NCBI GenBank assembly: GCA_963920705.1
Contig: OY987237.1
Coordinates: 11,562,601-11,626,600 of the forward strand
Direction: 5' to 3'
DNA: 64,000 nucleotides
Source: Odiellus spinosus
Lineage: Eukaryota > Arthropoda > Arachnida > Opiliones > Phalangiidae
Made by a program: the position numbers and the translations under genes. The notes below the pieces were generated by a model. That model was not told the DNA's origin. It saw nothing but the letters and a program-made list of their open reading frames with translations, and searched no databases. Of this stretch, positions 32,856 to 46,129 are shown one piece after another. Positions within the stretch are counted from its first letter, which is position 1. Every line of letters starts with the position of its first letter.

Positions 32856-35800
32856 ATGTTAAGCGGATTGGATGACAAAATGCTTAGTGGCATCTGCCCG
32901 GATGATCATTGTGGAGCAAAGTTATATTTCATGCATTATGACGCGAGTATCGAATGCAGTGGTTGTAGTCAACGTTTTGAAAGATCAAGAATCAAAAACA
33001 TCGAAGATATATCCGATCCTGAAGCCATAATCCATAATTTGATCCGCAACATTCTATTCAGCCGACAAGTAACTCCGCCTAAGAAAGGAGCTGAAATGGT
33101 TTTAGTGTCAGGATTATCGAACTACCATTGCAAACTCTTGTCACCTTTTTTGACTACTTATGGAATGGACAAAAAGACTGGATTGCCTAAGCCCTTAAGC
33201 GCAATGAATCAAGGAGATACGTTTGACTGCGGAGTTCTACACGATCGTAGTTTTTTAATAGATTCGGAACATCTACATATTGTCGGTTATGGATTTGACG
33301 TATCAGGCAGCATGAATTATTTGGGAGATACTCTGGAACATATCAGAATGTTTAATGACATGGAAAATCGTTTGATACCTATTCACGCTGATGGTGACGG
33401 TCATTGCTTGGTACATGCCATATCAAGGGCCTTAGTTGGTCGAGAACTTTTTTGGCATCCTCTTAGATGCAATTTAAAGAAGCATTTTGAACAAAATTTA
33501 CCAAGATATAAGGTATTATTAACTATTACTTAATAGGAAGGCTCTGCAAGGTCCTTATTAAACCTACTTCGCGTGTAGCCTTCGTTTTAGGAGTTAGCAA
33601 CGTAATATTTGCATTGGCTCAGAAGAGCAACGAGGCAAATGCTCTTAACAATTAAACGATAATAGAAATAACATTTATTATTTAATAGAAAATACAGAGT
33701 TGTATTTTGGGAGTAACGCGACCTTTAAGTCACTTGCGAAGTATATTTCACCATAAACATAATTTTAACATTGTTTTTGAGCTCTCTTTGGCAAATCTTT
33801 GATAATTAATTGAAAATCGACTTTTTTTTAAACTTTATTCTACTGAAAATTTATATTTTCATGATAGCATTAATATATATTAATAAATTTTTTATAGGAA
33901 CTGTTTAAAGAGTTCGTTGATGATAGAGAATGGAGTGCTATCATTGACGAATGCGATCCAAAATTTATTCCTCCGGATGGAGAGCTATTAGGGCTTAGAA
34001 ACATACATATCTTTGGCCTTGCCAATATTTTGAAGCGGCCAATTATTTTGCTAGATTCTATCAAGGGTATGCGAAGTTCAGGAGACTATTCTGGTAAGCG
34101 TTTACAGTGTCTGTCTATACCTTGTTCATTCGTATTTTTCTCATCAAGTCAGTCCAAGCAGTTTACTATTAATCCTTAGCCTTAAAGTGCGTTACAAGCT
34201 CGGCTCTTCTCTACGCATTAGTTTACCAAAGGCTTGAAAGGCGTGCCTTAAAAGTGTATCAGGTTCCATAGTTTCCCATCTTTGACAAGCTGTATTCGGG
34301 CGCTTCAAGGACCCGCCACTAGCTTTAAAAATTAAAATTAGGCTACAGTGTCAGGGAATTTGAAATGTACTATAAAGGACTGCAAATTGTCACGATATTT
34401 GGTGCCCCTCTAAAGCTCGTTTGTACGGAAGGAAGGGTCAAAGAAAATTCTCAAAGATGATCAGGAAAAACCTGGAATAGTTATAAAATTAGAAATAAAA
34501 AATTTTATGGCAATCTTTCCAGAAGCTTTCCTATTTCTATGGGGGGGGGGGGGGGGCACCGTGACCCTGTAGAAAAAGGATAGTTTGATTTTAACAGGGT
34601 TGCCACGGGTCAGGAAGAACCTGGAATAGTTATTTGTAAATTGCTCAAAACTGTGTTTCTGTAACGATACATCGTGTCATGTATTGTCATGGAAAAAAAT
34701 AGTCATTTGTTAAAAATGGTCAAAAACCAATTCAAAGTCTAGAATGAGTGCGATATGATGTCATGGAAAATGGGGAATATAGTATAGTCATTTGGTCAGG
34801 GAAAATTTGAGAGTCAGGGAATTTGAAATCTCAAATTTTGTGGCAAACCTGTTTAAGTTTCTTTTTTATATATCAACTGAACCAAAAATTGAATATTTAT
34901 GCGTAACATATATATTGGCTATTTAGCCTTATTTTTGCCAGCGTTAGTTGAGCCTAGTAGTTGTAAAGACAAGGAAGGAGTTCTAAACAAACCACTCTGT
35001 ATAGCATGGAGTAGTTCGGGTCGAAATCATTACATTCCTTTAGTTGGAATTAAAAAAGGTGATTGCTGGTTTATTTAATCCCAAATAAAAATATGATATC
35101 ATTTTATTTATATTATTTTTTTCCCGACAGCCTCATTGCCAAAACTTCATAGAAGCTTAGTACCTAAAGCTTGGGGAACGTCCCAGTCGCTAGTTGACCA
35201 ATACATAGAGTTTGATGATAAAGAATGTTGCACTATTGGAGGGGACAGAACGTTGGGAGACGTTTACATCCTTCGCTTAACTGCAGCCATGGATAAAGTG
35301 TTTATGGAAGAAAATGGTGTTCATCCCAGTCTTGTTGCTGACGTTCATCATTACGTCTACCGTAGAGTTGGTCAGTTTCTTTCTCAAAATATTTATAATA
35401 TACGTAACCCTCAAGTGTTTCCTTTTCTAAAATTCTTGAAAAAAATATTTCCTTCTTTTTTCAATGCCTTCCTATAAATTCCTATAATTTAAACTGTTCT
35501 GCTGTATTTTCCTATAATTTTGTTTAGTTCTATTAACACCACTGTGGGATTATTTATCGGTTCTTTCAGTTTCACCTTGTATAATTCATCTCTTAATTTC
35601 CTATATTTGCTATAAATGTTTGAAGGGACTACCATGGTCATCCTGGGCTTGTTCTAGTCCCCCTTATTAAAATTTTTCCCGCTGGATCGAATGATCAACA
35701 TAAGAGTTTAGTGTACGTAGTTAAACTGATGAAAACAAACTCAAAATCATACCACATTTTTTCCTTATTTATGAAGAATGGTGTAAAAAATATCTTGAAA

Positions 35801-38800
35801 TATAATTTTCTATATAGGTGTTGTTGGAATTCAACCTCAGCAAGTTGTGAAAGCCACTCAACGAGCGTTGATGGAGAAGAGATTGTATCGTTGTTTACGC
35901 TGCAATGCTGTTTGCGAGCAACAACACTCCCCGAGTTTATACAAAAGAAATGGTGGATTGTATCGTCTCGCCATCTCAAATCACGGAAATCTTACGCCAA
36001 ACAAGCTTTATTCATTCCCAACCCATGGTATGAAATTATTTGCGTTTATTTTACGTTTAAAGACTAAAGATTAGCAATGAGCTTATTCATTTTTGGTATA
36101 GGTGTTGTGTGCACTTATGATCCAATCAAAGATGAGCTAGTTCCGGATTACGAGAGATCTCAAATGGATAAATGCTCTTCGTGTAGTTGGCCCAAGTTGA
36201 GACTGATTAATCGAGATGGTAGCGTCGTTTACTTAAATGGAGATCAGACAAAAACTCCATCGGAATCTGGATTATGCGGGTGTGGGTGGAAACACTTTTG
36301 GAAAGGAAAGGAATACGATAACATTCCGAAAGAGTATGTTTTTGAATATATTTATCATCAAATTTAAATATAATCTTCTTTAAAGTAGGCGCGTAACTAG
36401 CTGGCTCGATTGGGGCCGTGTCAAATTTTGATACTTGATATTTTTTAGGTTTAAAATATCAATGGAATGGAAAGGAAAAGAAATAATTGAAGTAGTGACT
36501 TGGTTTGCTTTTGAAAGCGATCCAACGTTAAACAGCAATGCGTATGATATTACTTTGGATTTGGTTCAAAAGAATTTTCCAGGTTAATATTTTCTTAGTG
36601 TAAAATAGTGGTACTCTCTTAAAGGGCAAATGGACAAGTGTTAAAATAGTATTCGCCCAACAATAAATAGCTATGGAATATTTTCCTAGGTGAGTTTGGC
36701 ACGGAGTCTTTAGTCAAGTCAGTCGTGGACCAAATTCTTGAACAAACAAAGTTGCCAGAGTTACCTATAGTTCAAAAGTGCCTGCCCAAAAGTAAAGAAG
36801 ACGTTGCGACACCACCAATGAAACTGGTTGCTAGTGGTCCAAAGGTATAAAGTTTCTGATATATATTTTTTTATTTGTCTAATAAGTAACGTATTACTTT
36901 TAGATACTACATAAAGAGGAACTCGGAGCCAGTAATGTTGAAAGGCAGTTATTAAAAAAAGTTGCCATTGTAGCTCCGCAGCAACAGAAAAGACAAACAG
37001 TTGAAGCAGCTGAAAACTACGATTCCATGAGACCAAAAAATAAAAAGGTTCGTAACTTTTTTTGCTAGTATGTTTCTCTTCTTAAATGTACCAAGAAACC
37101 TGGGTTCGACTATTTTGAGTTAAACCTTGTTTAGGGTAGAAAATAGCGTAAAAAATTAATAACACCTCAATTTTGGTGGTAAATGAACCTACTTCGTGAT
37201 TTCCAAATAAAGGTAGCTTTTGCCGTTTTCAAAAGAAATTCGATGGCCAATCGCAGAACAGGGCTAGAAACTGATTCTTTATATTAAGATTAACGAGTAG
37301 TCTTGCCTTGATTACGCTGAATTTCGTTGAATGGCCATTAAAAGATAAATGAAAGTAGTCTTTTTAACAGCCTAGTCCATCTTTGAAAACCAAAAATCCT
37401 GATATTAAAGTAGAACCCGTCATTGCCTCAACAACACAACCAATATCTCCTCAACGAAAGCTCATACGCATTGTAACTTCCGATGGTCGCCAAGGATCTT
37501 TTCATTTGGCTAATACACCACCAACATATTCGGAACTTCAAGATTGGATCGAGAAAGAATTCGATATACCTTGTTCCAGGCAGAATTTAAAAGCCGGAGT
37601 TCCACCCAAAGAATTTTATCCCGAGAATGAACTGGAATTGGATACGAAACCTCTCAATTTGGCGCATGGTGACAGAGTGCTGGTGGAAATTGCCAAAGAT
37701 CCCACCGAAGAGTTGGTTGCTTCGCTTTACAAGAGTAATTATGAAATTTAAACATAATTAGATTCTAGTACTTGGTTGGTATCTCTTTTTTTTTCTTGTT
37801 GGGTATTCAGAAGATGAGAATGGTCAGTTTTCTATCAAGATTATTTAAATCGGGGCTTTTGAGACTTTTTGACCCCTTGTAGACTTTCAATTTAATCTAA
37901 AATTTTCTTTGGCTCAAACTCAGTTTAAAGAAAGCTGATTTTTTTATAACATCTGCTGATGTGGATTTTAATCCCCAGCCCTTTCTGATTTTATGTTACA
38001 GATGTTCGATATTCTTGCATGGATTTTGATCTATTCTTTATTTTAACTAGTGATTTTTTTTTTTTTTTTTTTTCTCGCTTAACATGTCCAAAGTTTTTTT
38101 TAAATTAAGAACCTTTTAAGTTTAAAATATCAGACTAATAGCCTTTGCGAGTTCCTAAAATTTCTTATTTAGTTGCGAATCGTGTAGCAAATTAAATACT
38201 GTATACGAGTTGAGAAGTGAGAGGCTCTAATGGATTACTCGACTGAAACGAGTACTCACCAAGTTCTACGATATTCTGAAGCGTATCGAGAGTTATTTTA
38301 AATATGTTTCGTTTTTTTTAGCCATTTCCAGTCCCATCTCTCACGAAGAACAAGCTTTATTACTAGCTTCCCTGATTTATAATCAAACCACTTGGGAATA
38401 CTCCCAGAATCACGCCTCTATGTTTGTAAAAAAGGGATATTTTTACAGAGAAGCTCAAAAAGTTGGTCTTCAGGATAATAAGCACTATAGATTCACTCAT
38501 CTGCCAGATAAAGTAAGATTTTGTTTCTGTGAATTGACTATTCCTCTCGCAAAAATTGAGTATTATTAATAGATGAGCAATTACAATACTCAAACTGATT
38601 ACTCAATTGGAACGAGTAATCGTCTGCTCTTTTACAACAATGATAATATATAATATATTGTATAACATCTAGTAGTTATAATGTTTACTCTATTGTGTTA
38701 GGACTTATCAATTCTCGAGTAATGAATATTACTCGCGAGTATTTAGGCCTAGAAATCAATCAAAATAGAGCAAAATCACGCATCAAATTATAGGGACTCC

Positions 38801-39486
38801 CTCTCTATTGAATCTTTCAAATGATTCCTAGTCACTTTTTTGCATTTTCAAATAATTTAAACCTTGGCAATTTTTTTTTACTTGAGTGTTATTAGTAGAT
38901 AGGCAATCTTAAAACTAAGAACTAGAACGAGTATTCGTCCGCTTTTATTTAACAACGATATATAATTTACAGGTCTTTAGATATAACAAAGAAAAAGATT
39001 GTTTGGAAGTGTGTTTAGAGCCTCACGGACATTTTGAAATTTCACCCGGAATCGAAGATGAAGTTATTTCTCGCGTTGGTGGGTCTCTGGGAGTCTTGAT
39101 ACCGTGCGATATGAAAAACAGACTGGGTTCGAGTGATAAAGCAGAAACCACTCGAAGTAATAGACGGTCAATATTGAAAAATACTTCCAGTGATGTTACG
39201 AGAACACCCGAACCAGCGTTTATAAGGAAAGGACCTGGTTTTTCCGTGGTTAACCCTGTGATAAATAACGAAGCCAATTCAATTGCGGAACAACTACATA
39301 ATCTCGTAGCTGGTATCGCGCAACAGTCCATGGCAAGTAGTACACTAATTTTTCATAAGTTCCACGGATATTTGTCATTCTATGATTTTATAGGAAGCGA
39401 TGAGAGTCGCTAGTGAAGCTTCGGAACTACTATCTGATGGAGATAATGATGATAGTAAATCTTCAGTTATGGATACTAATACATAA
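32856..39486 (+). CDS. VCPIP1: VCPIP1 (VCIP135), OTU-type deubiquitinase
   Basis: Deubiquitinase that binds the p97/VCP-p47 complex and acts in Golgi and ER reassembly after mitosis. Thirteen coding exons: 32856-33512, 33898-34093, 34927-35058, 35131-35370, 35818-36027, 36102-36333, 36449-36582, 36690-36844, 36904-37047, 37371-37734, 38322-38512, 38973-39332 and 39394-39486. They join in phase to 1,035 aa; human is 1,222 aa. The N-terminus has CxxxxC and CxxC pairs (CPDDHC, CSGC), which may bind zinc. The OTU domain has D181 and C184 in HADGDGHCLVHAIS and the likely catalytic H319 in SGRNHYIPLVG. Conserved blocks include FIPPDGELLGLRNIHIFGLA, IGGDRTLGDVY, CGCGWKHFWKGKEYDN and a ubiquitin-like segment (IRIVTSDGRQGSFHLA to HGDRVLVEI). 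The C-terminus is short and acidic. Exon 3 starts after TTTAG at 34926, giving FLPALVEPSSC. The last intron is GC-AG, 61 bp. Confidence 0.95.
34541..34557 (+). repeat. Poly-G run
   Basis: A G homopolymer of about 16 nt in VCPIP1 intron 2, next to a hAT-like element. Its length is probably unstable or uncertain. Confidence 0.8.
34595..34851. mobile_element. hAT-like MITE with CAGGGTTGCCAC ends
   Basis: Terminal inverted repeats CAGGGTTGCCAC and GTGGCAAACCTG, 257 bp, in VCPIP1 intron 2. The interior carries TCAGG...AACCTGGAATAG and GTCAGGGAATTTGAAATC, and related pieces occur just upstream (34350-34500). This end sequence and these words are typical of a widespread hAT-type non-autonomous family. 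A clean 8-bp duplication was not found. Confidence 0.6.
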
Positions 39487-42400
39487 ACTCAAACTTTATT
39501 CTGAATAATATTAAAAACAAATTCATGGAATTTCAGGATTGTATTGGCAGGCTTGCAAAAATTGTACATTTTTATCTTTAAAATTGATTTTTTATTTCAG
39601 TATTTACTGTTAATCTAGTTTTTTTAAAAAAATCAGGTCTGTGTGCCCCATATTTTTAAGAAGTGCCCTGAGCCACTCTAGGAGTAAAAGTATAGTGAGC
39701 CCATTTAGGATAAGCATACGATGTTTAGTTAGAGAACAAGTCGCGAATAAACAATCTTGGAAAGAAATAAGCCTATTTAATATCTTATGGGGGGGATAAG
39801 ATGTCAAAGTCCGTAAAAAAGCCACACCTCAAAGGTTTTTTCTGTGGTAGATATATGAAAACTATTTTATCAGATAAAAAATTTAATAAATTTAGCGATT
39901 TAATTCATTTTTCTCCTGGTGACATTTGTTTACTAGAATATTCATATTCTTAGTTTTTTCACATCAACACACAGCCATGCACAAAACAAGAGCCTGCTTT
40001 CACTCCCACCCGTATAGGGAGAGGTGTGGCTACAAATAGTCCTCACTTTACAGTGACGGCGTTTATACTAGTTTTAAAGGGATAGTATCACGTTCTGATC
40101 AATATTTTTAATTGGAGTGGCAACCGAGATTTTTAAGCTCCATTATAAAGTCGACTTCTTTTCAAGCTTAGCAGATGACGTTGACCGTAACTAATTGTAC
40201 AGTCAAAGACTGTGTGCATAAGGGAAAATGATTTTAAAGGGGCAAATTTCGGAGCAGATAGGACCTTTAAAGCTCTCAAATAATAGCATTACCTAACATT
40301 ATCATATCTTTATCATTAATCCGCTATTACAGTCTTTAAACATTTTTTTTTTCCTTTAGATGGAGTCAACGTGAAATAGATATTTTTACAGCTCTAAGAA
40401 AAAAGTTAGATAAACTCTAAATTTAATCTTGAAAGCTGGGCAGTTAAGCTTTTCATTGGAATTGCTAAGGAGGGTCATTGGATGTATGTTTTTTTTTTTT
40501 ACATTACTGTACCAAAGTACTGCTGAGGATAGTTTTTTAGACTTGAACCCATTAGTCGGTCAGTGACCCCTCTAAGTCTGTTTATATCCTTTATTATTGT
40601 TTGTTCTTTATATCTTAGTGATTTTTCTTTTCTCTTTCTTCATCCCGAAACGTGCTTTTTTTGGTTTTACTTAAAAGAGGTAGACATGAAAACCTCCAGT
40701 TTCAATTTTTCTTTATTCTAAAGTATGGTTAAAGTTGAGGTCGCCACGATTTATATGTTTATAAAATTTCATATGTAACTTTATTTCGCTAATGTCAGGG
40801 GTGAGAGGTAGGTCCAAGAGCGCTGAACTTTCGCAGTGATCCTATGGTAGAAGCTATGTAAGGTATCTTGAGGGAGACTTTTTTAATCTATATACTTTTT
40901 GCCGGATAATGTCGACTGGGGCCGCAATTACTTCCCAACCAATGGGATTAAGGTCACTTTCGTGACGTTACTCCCCATTTTTAGCCTTACGCCGGTAGAG
41001 AATGTTTTTCCTCCAGCAAAATGGGGGATGACACACCCATCCCTAAAAGGTTTACAGACTCTTGGTATTAATGACGGTGTATTTTATTTCTGGATAACGA
41101 TAAATGTAATTTGAAAAAGTATAATAGAACATTTATACGTTATTGCCACTAACTTCTTACTGTTAGAATATTTCCACAAGGTCGAAGTGGAATTGATTGC
41201 ATCAATTATAACGAAATTCGAATATATCTAAGTTATTTTCATCCCTTTTTTAACATATCTCTATGTAATTTAATATACTCTATACTGAAATCTCATCAAA
41301 TAGAGAGATAATATTTGATCCTATAATCGTTCCGTTTCTTCAAGAATATCTAGGAAAAATTGAATAATCAAATTCATCCGAATTGAAGATATTAGGACGA
41401 CATTCCGCGTCATTCGATGTGAAGATCTCGAGGCGGCAGAGTGAATCCCCACAGGGAAATATTTTCTGATATTGACCGCAAAAATAAGGAGTTTTTGGGG
41501 AATTTGGGACCAGGAAAAGAAAATTGTCAAAACCCCGTTCATCTCAGGCTAGCGTCTTATCATGAACAGAAAGGCCCCTGGCTTGTCGTAAAGAGCAAGT
41601 CTCGTAAGGTAAGGTTCATAATTTATTCCAGGAAAGTTGTTAAGGCGCAGCAGAAGCGTCAACTTGAAAAACCACAACTTTCAAGGACATTCTAGAGGTT
41701 ATTTATTATTATTTTTATCTATTTATTTATTTTTTTCAGTTTAAAAATGAGTGACGTTATCATTAGTAATTGGGCGGGAATTGTGGCAGGTTTCCCGCTT
41801 GGGTTGGGCTAGATCTGTAAAACTGAGTTTTAAAGTGTCTGGGAAAATGAACTCCCGGAAAAAGTTCAGGGATGGCACGACGGTAGCGAGTAAGACTTAA
41901 AAAGACGGCTAATTAAGTGATATGTACATCTGAGTCCCAAATTATTTACTTCACAAGACTTGGCCCTGAAAAGAGAGAGAAACAGAAACTATATTTCTTT
42001 GATTTCTGTTCGGCTGTGGTGGAGTTGACACGTCGGTCGATATTCGAAAAGATAACGCCACCCTCGCATGTACTTATATAATTCCAGGCTATTACCCGAA
42101 GTTTCGTCTTAGCTTTATCATTTCCTTTGCCTCACCTTTAAGAAAATTTGGAAGATTAACTTGAAGGGTATACGTTTTTCGTTTAGTCGCTTTGAAAGGT
42201 GGAAAAACTTTATCAAAACCTTTGAATAAGTTGAATAACTCTACATGGATATGTATTTAGATTGCGTTGCAGTTTTAAAGGGAATATGCCCAACTAGAAG
42301 GGTTTAAGCTTTTTGATATGATTGGATGATCTTGAACGATGTAGTTTTGAATTTTAGTCAGAGGGATTGCTTTCAATAGAATGCCAAAATTTGAATATTT

Positions 42401-44178
42401 TAATTTTTTTTCCCCCGTCGTTGGACAGATTTTAAGTGGCTAGCCCCTGGAGTAGATGTAAACCATCCGCAAGTTTAGTATTCGCCAAGTGGACCCTAGC
42501 GCTCTGCGGCTGGAAGGGAGAAATATCCCCAGAAAAAATTCTCTTTCCCCTCTCTAACAGTGATAACGAGGCATTATGGGTCGCTGAGCCTATAGAATAG
42601 TATCGCTTGATGTGAATAAACGTCACTGGTGTTCATCTAGCCAATGAACTACGCTGATTTCGCCTTCAGACTCCCGCTGTGGCTATATAGATTCTAGAGT
42701 GTTAAAATCAATAAAGATATCCGAATATGGAAATAAGGAATGTAAAAAAATTATCCCTCAAATTAACATTTTTACGAAATCTTTTTTTATTCAGGTGGAA
42801 ATAAGTTTTTTAATATCCGCTCCACCAAGGAGAGAGCTAAATAAATGAAAAGTTCCAACTTCTCTTAAAAAAACTCATAAAAAAAGCAAAGAGAAACTTA
42901 ATAAATGGTTTCAAATAATAAATTTTTGGATATTGAATTTTTTTTACTACATTTACAGATTTTAGAAGTACGGGTGTGGTGTCAAATTTTCTTTGCAGGA
43001 GAGAATCCTCTATTAGAGCACAAATCTAATATTTTAAGTTAACGAAAATGTCACAAGAAGCTCTGTGTTACTGTATCGTGAGAAATCGGTAACAGCGTCA
43101 CGTTGCAATGTGTTTTAAGTATGTTTGGGGCCCAGTAAATTTTTAATGGCTTATTTCCACGTGCAAATTTTTTCGGTCAAAATGTGTTTATGTTGTTGTA
43201 AAATATAAACGGGGCCTGGTCATTAAATGCTGTTATCAAAAAGCCATAAAGAGTCGGATGGCCATTAAAACAGAACCCTTAGTTTGTCTCACGTAGGAGG
43301 AATTAAGGACTAAAGGCAAACAGACTTAACAAAAGTAGTACATAACTATATTTCACTATGGTCCACTCTGGGGAAAGGACAACGTGATCTCATGACGACT
43401 AGTTTTAATTCTAGAGTTTTTCACCAGATGAATTTAATTTCTAGACGCATCGATTCATTGTTTTGAAAATGTTTGATGAATATTGTTCTATAATATATCC
43501 CTCGTTCAATTTTTTAGTATTCAACTTAATCTTGGTAGTGCCAAGAACAAAATTTTTTATTTGTATTATTTATTGAATTTATTTAGTGTTTATTTTTAGA
43601 CATTATTATTATTTGATCATTTTTCCGTATCTAATTTTTGGATAGTGTTAAGATTGCTATTGTTAATCCATGACCTTGGGGTTTGAATTTTAATTTTTTA
43701 TTAGTATGGGACTGGAATATTTGTTTGGAAATCCAAGTGGATATTTGATTTGGTACCGAACACTGAGGCACTCGATAATCCCTCTACTTAATTCCTCCAA
43801 GGTCGCAAAGTGTTTTAAACGCGCAAGGCTTGGCCCGGGTTTCCTTTATTTGACTGAACCTATTTGCTTATAGACCCAAGGGAACTTCTAGCTTCACGGG
43901 TATTTACAACTTAAACTGTTACAGATCTTGAATAAATCCTACATGTATGAGCTTTCGAGTATATAAGATATATTATAATGAAACCAAAAGTATGGACAGT
44001 TAATTCTAATGTTTCTTTAAATCGAAGCTGTCATAATTTTTATTTGGTAACATTCAAGACACCATTTCAAAAAGCAGTCCAAAATTGGATGTGAAATATT
44101 TTTGGCTTTTTAAAATTACGACTTTTCCTACTCAAAACTAACGTTTACGACTATCAACCCGCAAGTATATAATCTTCG
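39487..44178. other. Intergenic region without recognised genes
   Basis: About 4.7 kb after VCPIP1. A frame open from 41423 to 41695 includes LRLASYHEQKGPWLVVKSKS followed by an in-frame GTAAGG donor, but it matches nothing recognised and has no clear start or acceptor. Solo TTTTAAAGGGA motifs occur near 40074 and 42273. Otherwise AT-rich and unremarkable. Confidence 0.5.
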
Positions 44179-44571
44179 CAGTGGCGGCGGAACGGGTGGG
44201 GACATGGGGACATTGTCCCCCCTCAATTAAACCAGGTGGGGACAACCAATATACGTGTCCCTCCCCAAATTGTTCAGTCAATACTCTGATTAATCTCAGA
44301 ATATAATTGAATTCAATGAATTATAAGAAAAATCAGTCTATAATCTCAACCTGTTTGGAGTTATCTTACAATACCTTACCAGGCTGAACTTTAGCAAGAA
44401 AAAAAAGGCACATAATTCTTCAATTCATAAATTAGGTGACGTTTTTAATTTCTAACAATACTCTTCACTCAGCGTGGTATCAGGTATATTGGTCTTGAGC
44501 AACTTGTTTCCAAGTTCTTTAACGAAAAATGTCCCCCCCCCCCCCAAAATAAGAACCGTCCGCCGCTACTG
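44179..44571. mobile_element. hAT-type non-autonomous element, 393 bp
   Basis: Terminal inverted repeats CAGTGGCGGCGGAACGG and the complement of CAGTAGCGGCGGACGG. It is flanked by a perfect 8-bp target-site duplication, AATCTTCG (44171-44178 and 44572-44579). Ends beginning CAGTGGCGG with an 8-bp duplication are characteristic of hAT elements. The inner ends are G-rich or C-rich (GTGGGGACATGGGG). No transposase. Confidence 0.9.
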
Positions 44572-44579
44572 AATCTTCG

Positions 44580-45891
44580 CATATTCTGAACGGAGAGAAC
44601 AAGCTCGTTAACCCAAATCGTTGATTTTAACGTTTCCTTCGCTATCGCTTTTATTTTGTTTAGACAAAAAAAAAAAAAGAAGCTAGCAACAACTTATGGA
44701 TTATTTTTATGTACGTACATATATGAAATTGCGAAGTGCTAAATCATAATGATGAATGCACTCTGCTACCCCATTTTCCAAGATTTTGGGGGCCCCAACG
44801 TGTCTTTTTTTTAGGAAGTTTCTTCTGGTCGACGGTGATTTGTTACGCTAGCGTGATCTCTTCCGCTCCAAATTTTCTCTCAGAGCCTCTTACATGCCAT
44901 ACTTTAATCCTCCTTGCAGTATAGTATTTAGAGACATCAACCTCTTACGTTTTTGGAGATCTCATCTAATAATTCCAACTTCCAAACCCTATTCCTCATC
45001 ATCTTCAAAAAGTTTGTCCCGTTCAGAGTTTCTCAGGTGTAAGGGGTCTTCTAAAGGTCAACACAATATATACGTTTCTGTTCTCTAGGAGGAATTGGCG
45101 CAATGAGAAAACCTGAGGGGGTAGATTGATTCAAAACCTTAAAGGGTGCCTCCAGAGGTGTCACGCATCTCAAAAAAACTTCATGCTCAAAACATTGAGC
45201 AGAAAAAATCAATATTGAAATACATCCAAAACACGTTTTCCACCCCATTGCAAATCAAAAGCTCCATTCGCTTCTGTGGGGGTCTATTTAAAATAAACCC
45301 ACAAGTGACCCAGCCCCGTCGAAAAACCTAAACTATCAAAAGAATTTTAGCCCGCTTTCTTGAAAATTAATGTAGCCTAATCGAGATTGGCGCGCGCAGA
45401 AATTCGCGCGCTTTTCTCGAAAATTAGCTTCATTTCCGCCGGAAACTTTAAATCGCGCGAAACGTAGCCGCTACTCTTTTCTAGATATTCAAATTTCTCT
45501 TGGTGGAGGGAGGAAATAAAAATTAAATGGTAAAAGTCCTGAATAATTTATTTTCATATCTAAATAAACAATTAGATAATACAAAAATGACCACTAATCC
45601 GTACCGAGCCCGTACGTAATCGAGTATTGTTTAATTAGTTAATTTATTTTTATTGCGTGTTTGAGAACTTGCGATCAAGAAATATTTTTAAGATTATGCT
45701 TATTGATTATTACGAAAACAAACCCAGTCTAAATACAGTTTTCATAAATTTAAATCCAAAGATTTTGTTCAATATTTTGAAATAATTTTGCGTCACCATG
45801 CCTATTTTCAGACTTTTTTCCCCTTATTTCCAGAACCTCCCCCAATGCCAACGGTAAAAAAGTAGTTCAAACCGGCACTGGGACGCAGCGC
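44580..45891. other. Intergenic stretch without recognised genes
   Basis: No supported coding exon. A CpG-rich stretch near 45387-45475 (GGCGCGCGCAG, TTCGCGCGC, ATCGCGCGAAACG) stands out from the AT-rich background and may belong to the promoter region that follows. Confidence 0.4.
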
Positions 45892-46061
45892 AGGATTTCG
45901 AGAACGACCAACGACGCCTTCGCCTTCAGTCTAGAGTCCGCTGTCATCTTACAACGCTGTGGAATTTTTCACCTTTCTAAAGAAACGATTTATTACCTGG
46001 AATTATTTGTAAACGGTGTGATTCACGAACAAAAATCAGGGAAACAACATAAACGATCCAG
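45892..46061 (+). other. Candidate non-coding first exon
   Basis: The segment ends AACGATCCAG followed by GTAATT (from 46062), a plausible donor, and lies just upstream of a CpG-rich block. It has no long open frame. It may be an alternative 5' exon of a gene whose body lies to the right. Inference from a splice-like motif only. Confidence 0.25.
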
Positions 46062-46129
46062 GTAATTACTAAATTTCTGGAAATTTACATCTTAAAAGGT
46101 GTTTAGTTAGGATATTAGACCAGACCGCG

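Noticed and set aside
34935..34944. Acceptor TTGCCAG for VCPIP1 exon 3
   Set aside because: Also in frame, but it drops the conserved FLP residues that the upstream TTTAG acceptor at 34926 retains.
41423..41695. Frame including LRLASYHEQKGPWLVVKSKS with an in-frame GTAAGG donor
   Set aside because: Protein-like and followed by a plausible donor, but no acceptor, start codon, partner exon or recognisable family was found.
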